64,000 nt of DNA. Origin: Gaeumannomyces sp. JS-464. Taxonomy: Eukaryota; Ascomycota; Sordariomycetes; Magnaporthales; Magnaporthaceae. The notes beneath the pieces were generated by a model that was given only the letters and a program-made list of their open reading frames with translations, did not search any database and was not told the origin of the DNA. The position numbers were made by a program, and so were the translations under genes. The stretch spans positions 8,494,001-8,558,000 of the forward strand of contig NGZR01000002.1 in NCBI GenBank assembly GCA_002197995.1, written 5' to 3'. Of this stretch, positions 1 through 11,171 are shown one piece after another (the stretch's first letter is position 1; every line of letters begins with the position of its first letter).

Positions 1-237
1 ACGCAAAAAGGTGCATACAAAAAGGTGCACGCGAACAAATTCAAAATCGCAAAAATGCAAAGGTGCAAAGGTGCAAAGGTGCAAAGGTGTTAACTAATTG
101 CGCGTGGTGTTATTTGCACCTTTGCATTAAAGCCCATACCCGTTGGAGTGGGTGCGCCATAGAAAATTGCATAGCGGCCGATATCGGTGTGGGGGTGCGT
201 GTGGGAGCAAAAAGGGTGCGTGCCCGCGAAAGGCCTC
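1..237. mobile_element. Terminal fragment of a Mutator-like (MULE) element
   Basis: Read on the reverse strand from base 237, this stretch begins GAGGCCT and then follows, with gaps, the same order of blocks as the end of the complete MULE at 56176-58973: CACGCACCCCCAC, then CCGATATCGG, then TATGGCGCACCCA, then GCTTTAATGCAA. The body of the element would lie to the left, outside the window. The match is by eye and diverged. What is seen is the shared block order; that it is the same transposon family is inference. Confidence 0.6.
57..88 (+). repeat. Four tandem copies of GCAAAGGT
   Basis: Four exact 8-base units sit side by side, with looser AAAAAGGTGCA copies upstream between bases 5 and 40. 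They lie inside the MULE-end fragment and are probably a subterminal repeat of that element. No coding role is apparent. Confidence 0.75.
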
Positions 238-1784
238 TTAATAAAGCTCCCGTTTTCTTACGAAATATGGCGACATTTCTGCAGCCCAGTTGATTCCAAA
301 AACTTCCCGATGGTAAAATGGCAAGGCAAACTCACATGCCTTTGAAGCTAAAAGGAGTGCCTTTTAGGACCAGTTTATAAGATTACTAGCTACACGGTTA
401 CATTTTCGAAGCTTTAATCAAAACTCCAAAGTTATTTATTGGGCGTTATACTAGGTTAGTAAGCTAACACGAACCGTTTTAGGAAAATACTGCGAATTCC
501 TTTGTGCTATTCGTAAAAGCGGGAAAGGAACCGGGTTAAGATCATTTATATTACGTTAGCGATTTTACAACGTAGCGGTTCTTCCAAAATCAGGTTCTCC
601 GACTACCCTTTTAAACACACGGCTGAGAAAAAATAAAAAATGTGGTCGAAACTTGGCAAAGGAATAAAAGCGGCAAAGAAGTTGTGGAAAGTAAGGTAGG
701 CTTAGCCGCCTTTCTAAATATTTAGCCTCGAGCACAAAGCAAGAATGCAACACAAGCTAAACCAGAATGAAATGTAACTATTTGTGAACGAGAGTAGTAA
801 AAACGGGTTTAAAATGTAAATACTAAAGGATAAGACAAGAAAAAGAACTGAAGGCCTGATTTTTTTTCACAGTTTAAAGCGGGATAAAATAAGGAGTTAA
901 CTTGCATAAATGTGAAGCAGCGTGGAAATAGACAGGTAGAGCCCAAGTAAGAAATGGGGCAGGTAAACGAGATTAGCTGGCTGGGTGGCTGGGTGTGCGG
1001 GAGGAGACGGTAGAGGGTAGGAATTGTAAAGTGAATACCCTGCGGATTGATTGCTCGAATCACAACGCTCCATTTAAAAGCGCTATACCCTAAAGAGAAG
1101 TGATCGAAAAGGAAATGCCGCTAAACCGGCGGGGGATTTGCGTGGAATTACTTTACCATCGAATTTCTTTTTTTCTTCTTTTTCGATCGAAGGTAGTAAA
1201 AATGGCCTTATCACGACGTAAATTTTAAAATAAACTTACCAAAAATGATTTTAACCCATGGCTTTTTTTGTTTATTAGGCTACGAGAATAGCCCGCCCCC
1301 ACTTCAAACCAGATTTCACGACGCCTTTACAACCGCGGTCGCGTTTGCCATTGTTGACTAGGTAGGCACCCGGATGACACACAACTCCTTCAAGCGCCGA
1401 TTGAAAAGTACGAAAGCGATCCGGCGGGATTTTTAATTAGATTTAGAGCTAAGTATTCATTAATTCAAAAGCCGAAGCCCTTCCGGCGGCGGATTAAGAG
1501 AGACGTTCGCCGCAAGCAAGTCTCTCTAGACTCTCCAGTAGTACGCAAAAGACGACGCCAGACGGTCCCGGGGCAACTATCACGGAATCTAACCATTTTG
1601 AATCTGCCGCTCGCACCCTTAGCCGGGATAATTTTCTCGTTTGGTGAGGAGCGTCCGAAATAACGGAACTCCATTCTAGGTTCTTTTGTCTACCACAATT
1701 AACACAATCCGGGTATGAGTCGGATTCAAGGACGCCTAATTCCATCCCAAGTCATCAAGAGCATAAATTCATCATTAGTTTCAC
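238..1784. other. Gene-poor stretch beside a transposon end
   Basis: This 1.5-kb stretch is AT-rich to about base 1440 and more GC-rich after that. Only short ORFs without recognisable domains are present. I saw no splice pattern, tRNA, rRNA or complete repeat structure. It separates the MULE end from the 3' end of LTV1 and is probably decayed repeat plus LTV1 3' flank. Confidence 0.5.
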
Positions 1785-3157
1785 TCAGCGGGTTGAGACC
1801 CTCGCCGGCCCAAGACCTCTCCTGATCTCATCCAACTCAGCCAGGCCGCCCTTGTAGTGCTTCTTCCCCCTCTTCCCTCCCCTGTTGGGCTGAGCGCCGA
1901 GGAAGTCATCCAGGATGCCGTCAAAGTCCGACCGCATCGGACCCTGCACGCTCGACGCCGTCGACATCCCCGACACGACGGAGCCGAGCTCGTCATCGCC
2001 AAAGTCGGCGGTGTACTCCTCCTCGATCCGTTCGAACCGGGCGTCGAGCAGGGTCAGGCCCTCGGTGCGCACCAGAGATGCTGAGGTCATTGATTGGCCA
2101 GTCTTGTCCGTCAGCGCGCCCTTGCGCTTCTTGCGCCGCCCCCCCGCTCGTCGTTGTCGTCCAGATCGAAGACTGCAGCTCCGACGGCGCCGCAGCGCCT
2201 GCCAGAGCCGCCACCGCACCTGGTCTCCTCTCGCCGCCCTGATCCTTTTTGAACTGCTTGAAGTCCTCCAGCCATTCCTGCGACGGGCCCTCGATTGGTT
2301 GCTCGCCTGTCCTGACTAGTTGTGGCGCTTCGTCATCGCCACCATTGTTGGACTCCTTGCCTGGCTTTGCTGTGGCGTCGGACTCCCAGCCCTCTTCATC
2401 ATCGTAAAATTCATCCTCAAACTCGCGTTCGTTTAGCTCCTTCGCATCTTTTGCAAGTTCCTGGAAGAGGTCGTCGTCGCCATCGTCATCAACGTATGCC
2501 TCGTCCTCGAGCGCCTCAAGAACCTCGCGGAGCCTGGGGTCCATGTCGGGCTGGAAGCCGGCGATGGCGTCCGGGATATCCTGCTGTGACTGGTACGTGG
2601 CCCGGGGCAGGTCCCTGGTCGGCAGGATCTCTGCGTCTAGCAGGTCGCTCGAGCGGTCCTGTAGGTCCATCTCGCGCAGCGCATCCTCGAGCGACTGTTT
2701 CTGCTTGCCCTTTCCTTCCTTCTGGCCGGTCTTGGCCTCTACAAAGACAGCCTCGCCCTCCCCGGTCCCGAGGTCGCGCATGTGCTGCATGTAGTCATAC
2801 TCGGTGTCGTCGAAGTAGATGCCGTGATTGGCGGCCTCGCCTTCGTTGTCGCGGATGCTCAAGGCCTCGGAACTGAGTTCGGATGCCAGATCATCCAGCT
2901 TCTTGCCTTTGGAGGAGGACGCATTAGGCAGCTGTGTTGGGTTGAGCACCATGGATGGCGCGGACTCATCGTGGATGAGGGGGTCATTTTGCGGTCGGTG
3001 CACCAGCGTGAAGTGCGTCGCCGTTTTCTTGTCTCTACACGGCGCGCGTTTCCCCCGTGTTAGTACGTGCGATGATAGGGGTTTGTGTGCACGGGCGGGT
3101 GGAAGAGGGGCCCCTTGACACCCCCAGAGAGACTCACATCCACTTGCCCCGCGCCAT
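1785..3157 (-). CDS. LTV1: Low-temperature-viability protein Ltv1, 40S ribosome biogenesis factor (one frameshift)
   Basis: Ltv1 binds pre-40S particles and takes part in their assembly and nuclear export. Two exons are supported. Exon 1 (3157-3138) encodes MARGKW plus two bases of the next codon; the intron 3137-3035 has GTGAGT and TAG borders; exon 2 runs 3034-1785. The joined start reads MARGKWIDKKTATHFTLVHR, typical of the family, followed by the acidic middle (EDEFYDDEEGWESD) and the basic RRKKRKGALTD segment before SLVRTEGLTLLDARFE. A run of seven C (2139-2145, plus strand) breaks the frame after residues TTTTSGG. Removing one C restores the family reading and gives 422 residues. The domain content is otherwise complete, so an assembly error is more likely than a pseudogene. 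The gene is divergent from LSG1. Confidence 0.9.
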
Positions 3158-3735
3158 GGGGACAGTGTCCTGCGAGAAGGTTGAGAGAGGAGAGTGAGGG
3201 GCTGGTTGACCCGTTACCAAACGCCAGGTCGACAATAATCCGGCGACTCTAGAGAAGTTCTGCGGGTGGGAATTCCGAGGGTCACGTCGGTTTGTGCGCA
3301 TGCGACAGGCAGGCGCGGGGTGACCAAGAAACAAAAAAGCCAAAGACAAAAATTAAAGTGGACCAGTCTTTATCACGATCATTATCGCCACCGGGGCACG
3401 ACAGCGCGCGCGCCTGAATGGCTCTGGGCAGCCCTGAGCCCCACCGATGTCAGCTAAACTGCCCCGCGCCAGGAGGGTGTGCATGCGACTGCGACTCCCA
3501 GGGACTGGCGCAGAAAGTGTTTTGGGCGGATTTTTTTCTTGCCCCTCGACATACAGAATTAATCAGCAGTAGTTGTGGTTGTCGCTCTCGTCTCATCCAG
3601 ATTTCTTGACGGCGCCACGCTGCTCGTTTTGAGCCATACCGTCGTGGGCAGTGTCGAACCCAGAGAGAGAATTGCGATCGATCCTTTAGGGCTCCCACAC
3701 GAGAAACCCCGCGCGGGATAGCGTCACCAGTCAAA
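3158..3735. promoter_or_regulatory. Divergent promoter region shared by LTV1 and LSG1
   Basis: 578 bases separate the two start codons, which face away from each other. The stretch must hold both promoters and 5' UTRs. One gene serves the small and one the large ribosomal subunit, so shared regulation is plausible but inferred. I did not identify a specific binding site. Confidence 0.55.
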
Positions 3736-5835
3736 ATGGTTCTGGCCAAGTCGAAAACGTCTGTCGGGCTCGGAAATGCCCTGATGAACGATCGGTTTGG
3801 CAAGGGCAAGGGCACCGACAGGAGAAAGGGCGCCGCCGTCACCAGAACCAACCATGCCACAGGCGAGCAGGTAATTGGCCCTTTAGCGGCTGCAGCGCTT
3901 CGGGCCCGATGCTTTATTTGTCAGTGCTAACACCTTGCTTCGACAGTACATCACCAATGACAGGGAGGAAGCGGCGTGGGTCAAGATGCGCTCGGTCACT
4001 GAGCAGGGTGCGCTCGATGAGTTCCTCTCGACCGCCGAGTTGGCTGGCACCGACTTCACGGCCGAGAAGATGAACAACATCAAGATCGTCCACACCGATC
4101 AGAAGAACCCGTACCTCCTCTCGGCCGCCGAGGAGCGGGTGGTTCTGGGCAAGCAGAAGGCTCACAGGGCACGGCTGACCGTGCCGCGCCCGGCCCCAGT
4201 GGGATTCATCGACGACCCCGGAGCAGCTCGACGCCATGGAGCGCGAGAGCTTCCTGAACTGGCGCCGCGGGCTCGCCGAGCTCCAGGAGAACAATGACCT
4301 GCTCATGACTCCTTTTGAGCGGAATCTCGAGGTGTGGAGGCAGCTGTGGAGAGTCATTGAGAGGTCCGATCTGGTTGTGCAGATTGTGGATGCCCGGAAC
4401 CCGCTAATGTTCAGGTCCGAGGATCTGGAGCAATATGTCAAAGATGTCGACCCCAAGAAGGAGAATCTGCTCCTCATCAACAAGGCCGACATGATGAGCT
4501 ACAACCAGCGCAGAGAATGGGCCAAGTATCTCAAGGGCGCTAAGATTGCCCACAAATTCTTCTCTGCGCACCTTGCCAAGGAGATGAACGAGGCTCGGGG
4601 GACTGAGGAGGACTCGGATGAGGAGGAGGTGGCAGAAGGATCGGCTGCCGCGGAGGGCGGCGCGAGTCTCGAGCCAAAAGAAGCTGAGGAGGCTGACGAA
4701 AGCAACGATGCTGGCGATGACCTAGATGGCGGACAGGAGCAAAATCCAGAGGACGAAGATCTGGATACTAGGATCATTACGGTGGAAGAGCTGGAGGAAA
4801 TTTTCCTGAAGCACGCTCCTGAAAACAAAGGTGAGATTTCAGTATTCCGGAGTGGCATCAGATAACCGTGCGGGCCACTGACTGACCTCGTGCAACCTAG
4901 ACCCGAATCACAAGATGCAGATCGGGCTGGTCGGATACCCCAACGTTGGAAAGTCATCGACCATCAACGCTCTGATAGGCGCGAAGAAGGTCTCGGTCTC
5001 AGCAACTCCCGGCAAGACGAAGCATTTCCAGACAATCCACCTCAGCGACAAGGTTGTGCTGTGCGACTGCCCGGGTCTGGTCTTCCCCAATTTTGCGACA
5101 ACCAAGGGAGAGCTCGTCTGCAATGGCGTTCTGCCAATCGACCAACTTCGCGAGTTCACCGGCCCAGTAGCCCTGGTTGCCAGGAGGATACCCAAGGCAT
5201 TCCTGGAGGCCGTGTACGGAATCACTATCCGGACGCGCCCAGAGGAGGAGGGCGGCACGGGCATACCAACCGCGGAGGAGCTCCTGGTTGCCTACGCTCG
5301 TGCGCGTGGCTTCACTAAAACGGGCAATGCCCAACCCGACGAGTCGAGGGCGGCGAGGTACGTCCTAAAGGACTATGTCAACGGCAAGCTTCTGTACTGC
5401 GAGCCGCCTCCCGGCGACTACGACCCTGCCGAGTACAACCGCGAGCTCTATGATTTGGCCCACCTGCCGACAAAGCGCAGGCTTGCGTTGATGCAGGCAC
5501 TGGATGCCATGTCGATCTCGGACGACACCATTTCTCTGGCAGGGACGGAGCTTCAGGCGCTGCCTGCGGGACCCAAGAGTGAGAAGCTTGACAAGACCTT
5601 CTTCGCAGCTGGGCGCAATGGCGGTCACCTCAACATGCCGTTTAACCACAAATACACCGAGCAGGGCATGGCTTCGGGGAAGCAACTGAGCGGGAGGAAA
5701 GCCAAGATCATGGCCGCGCTTGAGAATAACATCGACCCCAAAGACGCGCGACTGATGTCGTCGGGGAAGAAGCACTTCAAGGGTGGGCAGAAGCACAAGG
5801 CCAACAGGCGGCTGGCCAAGCAGGATGAGGATTAA
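3736..5835 (+). CDS. LSG1: Large-subunit GTPase Lsg1 (circularly permuted, cytoplasmic 60S maturation; one frameshift)
   Basis: Lsg1 is the cytoplasmic GTPase that releases Nmd3 from pre-60S subunits. Exons: 3736-3870, 3947-4830 and 4901-5835, with introns bordered GTAATT/CAG and GTGAGA/TAG. The GTPase motifs come in permuted order: the G4 motif NKAD in exon 2 precedes G1 (GYPNVGKSS) and G3 (DCPGL) in exon 3. An acidic linker with DSDEEE lies between them. A lysine-rich tail ends the protein, as is usual. The frame breaks in exon 2 at 4189-4191. With three C the reading goes out of frame after LTVPR; with two C it continues RPQWDSSTTPEQLDAMERES, and the three exons then total exactly 651 codons (650 residues). 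An assembly error is likely. Confidence 0.93.
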
Positions 5836-6160
5836 AGGCGATTGCTTTTGTAGGGAACATGGCGTTATGAGGCGTGACCATTATACATACTGGAAATGTC
5901 AGAGGGCGGGCTTGGTTCGGAGGCAGAAAATCACGGTTGTTTAAATGACGGTCCCTGCGGAGATACTATTACCGCAATGGGGCTAGCGCCATACTATTAA
6001 ATGGACCCAAATCTGGCCCACCCCACGCAGAATTGCAAGACGCGACGCGACGGTGAGCCAGGCGTGTAAAGTGCTGGGCCAGCGATTTCTTGGGTCCGCC
6101 GAGCGACGAATTCCTCCGCTTTGCACTGTCGCCGACCACGCAGTAACCATATCCAACAAG
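5836..6160. other. Intergenic region LSG1-RFC4
   Basis: 325 bases between two genes on the same strand. They hold the LSG1 3' UTR and the RFC4 promoter. No further gene or clear motif is seen. Confidence 0.6.
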
Positions 6161-7432
6161 ATGCCGTCAGCAAAAACAGTAGAAGAGAAGGGAGAATCCT
6201 CAACGGCGGCGGCGAAAAAGGCGCTGACGGCGACCTCAATTGGCTCCCCCAACTACGAGCTTCCATGGTAGGACCCGGCTTCAGCTGCTTGCTGAGGAAG
6301 CGATAAGTAGTCTCGATCTTGGGCTAACACTTTACCCCCACGAACAGGGTGGAGAAGTACAGACCGATATTCCTCGACGACGTGGTCGGCAACACAGAGA
6401 CGATCGAGCGGTTAAAAATCATTGCAAAAGATGGCAACATGCCGCACGTCATCATCTCGGGCATGCCCGGCATCGGAAAAACCACAAGCGTACTCTGTCT
6501 GGCGCGGCAGCTGCTGGGCGACGCTTACAAGGAGGCGGTCCTGGAGTTGAATGCCAGTGACGAGCGAGGTGAGGCGCCTCCTCCCTGTTGCTCCTGATCC
6601 CACAAGATGAACGCACACGATGCAAAGGAAGCACACGAGCCTGACGAGCGTGGGTCTATCCCCCGGGGGAACAACAGGCATCGACGTCGTCCGCAACCGA
6701 ATCAAGGGCTTCGCGCAGAAGAAGGTGACGCTGCCGGCGGGGCGGCACAAGCTCGTGATCCTGGACGAGGCGGACAGCATGACGTCGGGGGCGCAGCAGG
6801 CGCTGCGGCGGACCATGGAGATCTACTCCAACACGACGCGCTTCGCGTTCGCGTGCAACCAGTCCAACAAGATCATCGAGCCGCTGCAGTCGCGCTGCGC
6901 CATCCTGCGGTACGCGCGCCTGACGGACGCGCAGGTCGTCCGGCGGCTGCTGCAGATCATCGAGGCCGAGGGGGTGCAGCACAGCGAGGACGGGCTGGCG
7001 GCGCTCGTCTTCAGCGCCGAGGGCGACATGCGCCAGGCCATCAACAACCTGCAGTCGACGCACGCCGGGTTCGGCTTCGTCTCGGGCGACAACGTCTTCA
7101 AGGTCGTCGACTCGCCGCACCCCATCAAGGTGCAGGCCATGCTCAAGGCGTGCCACGAAGGGAACGTGGGCAGCGCGCTCGACGGGCTGCGCGAGCTGTG
7201 GGACCTCGGCTACTCGAGCCACGACATCATCAGCACCATGTTCAAGGTCACAAAGACGATCCCGACGCTGAGCGAGCATGCCAAGCTCGAGTTCATCAAG
7301 GAGATTGGCTTCGCGCACATGAAGATCCTCGAGGGCGTCCAGACGCTGCTGCAGCTGAGCGGCTGCGTCGTCAGGTTGTGCAAGTTGAACATGGACCCCA
7401 AGAAGTTTGAGAGACCCTCGGCCAAGAAATGA
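6161..7432 (+). CDS. RFC4: Replication factor C subunit (yeast Rfc4 / human RFC2 type), clamp loader ATPase
   Basis: This is one of the small subunits of the RFC complex that loads PCNA at primer-template junctions. Exons: 6161-6267, 6348-6568 and 6678-7432. Phases fit and give 360 residues without any frameshift. The protein shows VEKYRP near residues 37-42, Walker A GMPGIGKT at 74-81, the LNASDERG box, Walker B DEAD in [10 protein letters not shown], and the SRC arginine-finger motif in QSRCAIL. The pairing of [10 protein letters not shown] with [11 protein letters not shown] and the ending [13 protein letters not shown] is that of the Rfc4 group rather than Rfc2, Rfc3 or Rfc5. I chose the ATG at 6161 because the upstream in-frame alternative at 6053 adds a non-conserved stretch. 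Confidence 0.95.
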
Positions 7433-7795
7433 GAGGCGCCGATTTTGCTCTCCTATGCCCCTTTTTGTGCCCGTCTCTGGGCTCCTCATGACACGCTACC
7501 CCCGACATGCCGATTTTTCGACGAGATTCTTGTTTACTTTTTTTTTTTTTTTTTTTTTTGTAGGTGTGGCTCGGCGTTCAGGATTGGAGGGAAGCTCATG
7601 TTTTAGTCTGAAGCGCCTGACCATTTGGGCGAATACATGAATGTGTCCCACGCTATCCATTTTTCTGGGATGGCCTGTGTCTGGTGAAGTAGTTGATAAA
7701 ACCCCGTACTCGTGCCCCAGGCCCAGTCCGTATTGTGAAAGAAAATTTGACGTAGTGCCGCTGTGACGGATGATGCAAATCTCCATTCCCTCTTT
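7433..7795. other. Convergent 3' region between RFC4 and the small membrane protein gene
   Basis: The two genes end tail to tail here. A run of about 20 T lies near 7540-7559. Both 3' UTRs and polyadenylation signals must be here; no other gene is seen. Confidence 0.55.
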
Positions 7796-8304
7796 TCATC
7801 TCTTTGGCTGAGCCGGCCCGCCCTCGTCCTGCGGTTCCAGCGGCCGGCCGCCCTCGAGCTCCTGCAGCTCTCGCTCGTACGCGGCGCGGACCATCTGGCT
7901 GCGGAGCTCCTTTCTGCGCAGGCGCATGTTGGCCTCGTAGACGCGGAGCTGGTTGTCCGCCTCGATCATGCCACCAAACACCATGCCCGACATTTGGATG
8001 TAGCTGATGGGCGGGGAGCTGTCAGCGGTTTTATCTACGAAATGGCATCGGGGGGTATGCGGGTGGTATCATGCTTGGGATTCAGAAGCGAAAAAAGAAA
8101 AAGAAAAAAAAAAAAGAAAAATAGACTAGCATACGTCTTGAATTGAATCGTAAGCCCCCGGTATATCGGCGACACGAAGTAGCCGACGACGCCCAGGACG
8201 GCGAAGCCGAGGCCCCATCGCGCGGCGCCGTAGGCCGCTCCCCGCGCTGCCGCCCGGCCGGCCCCGACGGCCTCCTCTCCCTTCAGGGCGTCGTTGCTGC
8301 GCAT
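7796..8304 (-). CDS. Small conserved-looking single-span membrane protein, function unknown
   Basis: Two exons fit exactly: 8304-8135 and 8003-7796, with an intron bordered GTATGC and CAG, giving 125 residues. Residues 1-27 are Ala/Gly/Arg-rich, about 28-48 form one hydrophobic span (GLGFAVLGVVGYFVSP), and the C-terminal half is charged and likely helical (EADNQLRVYEANMRLRRKEL). The layout resembles small mitochondrial inner-membrane proteins, but I do not recognise the family and no catalytic motif is visible. An in-frame ATG at 8391 would add 29 residues; I preferred 8304 because the extra stretch looks like untranslated sequence. Confidence 0.7.
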
Positions 8305-9256
8305 CGTGGCCCGAAGTATGCGGGCAGTAATTGGGCTCGGTGGGGAGAGGAAGGCTCCGAAGGTTACGACGCTTAAAGGTTGAAAGGTCATTCGCCGCGG
8401 CCTTCCATCGGGATTTGCTCGCTTGGATGTCTCCGCTTTGCGGTTTGCGATTCTGGAATCAATTGTATGACCTCATGGGACCAGGGGCAATTGCAAATTT
8501 CAGCAGACTCCGATTTTTGGGATAAACCCTCTAGACCGCCGGCGATTGTGCGCAAGGTAATGGACGGCTGTTTTAGACGATTTGTGCGCTTTCTATTTCT
8601 ATCTCACTTTCTTCTCAAAAGACGATTTCCAGCATGACTCTCGATCCCGATAATACCATCTATCCACCGCGCATCTTGACTTTAGAACGCAACAAGCACT
8701 CGCTGCAGCTCCCAAACCCCGCCCCCTGGTGGTATCTGCAGGGTAGAATGATCAACACCAACACCCTTGGGGAGGCAGGCTGGCTCTTAATGGAAAGCAA
8801 GGAAATAACTCCGGATAGACTCATTCCTCTGAACGTGGCCCACCATAGATAATTGCAAGCACTAGGCGCACTATGTGGCGGGCTGAATGAGTCTGCCAGA
8901 ACTCAATCGAATCATCTTCCTAGACAGACTCTTGGGCAGAATGGTGAGACCTGCTGCTGCCTGAAGAATCCGAACGTGACGCCAGGTCGTATATATAGCT
9001 TTCGCTCTCTCTTTGGCCTGTCATCATCTCGGCCAATTCCCTAGACGGCACGGACGGCTGCCATGGCCTTGTCGGCTTGGGGGCCACAATCCCCGGCCGG
9101 CCTAACCGGGCGACAGGCAGATAGGTGTGCGAGCAGCGATTCGCGGTGCCGTACCAGGCCTCTTCTTGCCTGCAGCCCCCATCGCGGAACCTGCGTCCGC
9201 GGTCGTGGAAGTGGGCGGGGGGCGTGCGCGCAGTGCCACAGCCCGCGTTGGTTCGC
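8305..9256. other. Intergenic region upstream of the small membrane protein gene and downstream of HIS3
   Basis: About 950 bases with only short ORFs lacking domain signatures. It holds the 3' UTR of HIS3 and the promoter of the small gene. I see nothing else I can name. Confidence 0.5.
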
Positions 9257-10009
9257 CTAGACGCTCAGCGTGCCTTTGGTGCTGGGCACCTCGCCCTCCT
9301 TGCCGGCGACGCGCGCGGTGGCGGTGCGCACCGCGACGGCGAGGGCCTTGAAGGCGCTCTCGGCGCGGTGGTGGTCGTTGTCCCCCCGCAGGCAGTCGAC
9401 GTGCAGGGTGACGCGCGCGGCGGTCGCGAAGCTCTGCAGGCAGTGCGGGATCATCTCGCACGAAAGGTCGCCGATCCGCTCGCGCCGCAGGCCCAGGTCC
9501 ACGACGGCGAAGGGTCGGTTCGAGATGTCGACCACGGCGCGCGACAGGGCCTCATCAAGCGGCGCATACGCGAAGCCGAAGCGTGCGATGCCTGCTGCGC
9601 TGCCGATGGCGGCCTTGAAGGCGTCGCCAAGGGCTATGCACACATCTTCGGCGGTGTGGTGGTCGTCGACTTTGGGGGCAGGGGAGGGAGAATCAGTTAG
9701 GGGCCTCGCGGTGTCTAGGAGGTGATGGGGTAGGTGACGTACTGTGCAGGTCGCCTTTGCAGTGCAGCAGCAAACTCCAGCCCGCGTGCTTGGACAGAGC
9801 GTGCAACATATGATCGAGGAAGCCGATTCCCGTGTGTATGCTTATCCTCTGCGACTTGCTCGCCTGTGAACATGACCCTCTGCATCTTGCTTCAGCAAGT
9901 CAGGGTGCGTCTGGGGCGGGAGCTCGCCGCCGTCAAGATTCAGGGCAAGTTTGACCTTGGTCTCGTTGGTATCACGAGCCAAGGTGGCCCATCTTTGAGC
10001 CGTCGCCAT
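9257..10009 (-). CDS. HIS3: Imidazoleglycerol-phosphate dehydratase, histidine biosynthesis (one frameshift)
   Basis: His3 dehydrates imidazole glycerol phosphate to imidazole acetol phosphate. The first exon (10009-9743) begins with [18 protein letters not shown] and ends [12 protein letters not shown]...CKGDLH. The intron 9742-9670 has GTACGT and AAG borders. The last exon (9669-9257) supplies [17 protein letters not shown] and the second metal-binding segment [16 protein letters not shown], ending in STKGTLSV. The two HxxxH-type histidine clusters that bind Mn are present. Between about 9862 and 9880 the frame shifts after EGHVH; one base is missing, and restoring one base makes the exons total 681 bases (226 residues). 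An intron there would be only about 13 bases, so a base loss, probably in the assembly, is the better reading. Confidence 0.93.
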
Positions 10010-10485
10010 GTTTAATCGCTTTTTGAGATGATCTGAAAGAATGTTACGGCTAAGCAATTGAGGAGATAACGGTAGACCTCTGAGAAAAATAATGATTCGA
10101 TCGCAAAGAATGACTGGGTCGGTCTGCCGTGAAAGCAACCCGCGGCGCCAAGGTTCGATGTCGAGATTTGGTTGCGATTCGTCCCGTATCGCAGTTGGCT
10201 TTCAGGAGGGGTCGATCGCCACCAATAGCGGGAAAAGTGATGACTGCGTGCCTAAAGGGAGCTCCCCAGCAGCTTCCACCCCTGTCATTTAACCGCCACC
10301 CCCGCCACCAGATGTGGAGGCAGGGGTGTGTTATCGGCAATGTCTTATCGGCACGGTCGAAAAAAAAATCGCAATTCTAGTCGCGACACCCGACAGAAGC
10401 GTCTTGCAGGTTGCGGTCCATCGCCATTGCGCCGAAGCATCAAAACGAACCAACATCCTGCCCGAAATCCATGACCCTTGCCACG
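10010..10485. promoter_or_regulatory. Divergent promoter region HIS3-LOC1
   Basis: 476 bases lie between the two start codons, which point apart. The region must contain both promoters. In fungi HIS3 is usually under general amino-acid control, but I did not find a clear TGACTC-type site here and make no claim for one. Confidence 0.5.
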
Positions 10486-11171
10486 ATGGGTATCACACGC
10501 ACGAAGACGGTGAAAAACAAGATCTCCTCCAAGAAGGGCAGCTCCAGCGGGGGCAAGTCAAAATCCGATGGCGACAGCTTCGTCAAGTCCAAGTCCAAGA
10601 AGCCCAGCGGCGGCAAGGCGCCGTCGCAGCAGGTCAAGGGTCGGCCATCGATCGCGGACTTGATGAAGAAGAAGAAGAAGCGCGTCTACACCGAGAAAGA
10701 GCTTGGCATACCGAAGCTCAACATGATCACCCCGATCGGCGTGGAGAAGCCCAAGGGCAAGAAGAAGGGCAAGGTGTTTGTCGACGACCCTGTAGGTGAT
10801 GCCTTGAACCATTCCGTGGACTCCGACCGAGGCGGGTCCGAGGCCACCTAGTCCCAAACAGTGCTAATGTCTTGCTGCAGGAGAGCATCAACACCATCCT
10901 CGCGATGGTTCAGGCCGAGAAGGAGGGCCAAATCGAGTCCAAGATCATGAAAGCGCGCCAGATGGAGGAGATCCGAGAGGCGAGGAGGGCCGAGGCCGAA
11001 AAGAAGGAGGCGGAGAGGAAGGCCAAGCTCGACGCGACCAAGGAGTCCCTGCGCAAGAAGAGGAGCAGAAATAAGACTGAAAAAGACGACAACGACGTCA
11101 GCGAAATGGCTGTCGCCGGCTCAAAAGCGACCAAGAGTGCAGCAAAGAAGAAGAGGGTATCATTTGCCTGA
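10486..11171 (+). CDS. LOC1: 60S ribosomal subunit assembly/export protein Loc1
   Basis: Loc1 is a nucleolar RNA-binding factor needed for 60S assembly and, in yeast, for ASH1 mRNA localisation. Exons 10486-10791 and 10881-11171 are separated by an intron with GTAGGT, a GCTAAT branch and GCAG. Together they encode 198 residues. The protein is strongly basic: a Lys/Ser-rich start, [19 protein letters not shown], then [14 protein letters not shown] just before the intron. After the intron comes the long charged helix [20 protein letters not shown] typical of the family and a basic end, KKKRVSFA. An in-frame ATG at 10471 (and further up at 10411) is possible; 10486 gives the usual short N-terminus. 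Confidence 0.88.

Noticed and set aside
1440..1784. Possible rRNA or structural RNA next to LTV1
   Set aside because: The stretch is more GC-rich and lacks stops in places, but no rRNA or tRNA core motif could be matched.
6656..7489. Long open frame antisense to RFC4
   Set aside because: It is a GC-rich mirror of exon 3 of RFC4, with an Arg/Leu-rich translation and no domain.
8634..8852. 72-residue frame between the small membrane protein gene and HIS3
   Set aside because: No domain, no splice support and a position in promoter/3' flank make coding unlikely.
9862..9880. Short intron in HIS3 explaining the frame change
   Set aside because: The only GT…AG pair that would fit is about 13 bases long, too short to be spliced.
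10411..10485. Upstream start for LOC1
   Set aside because: The frame is open, but the added residues do not resemble the family and a good ATG lies at 10486.
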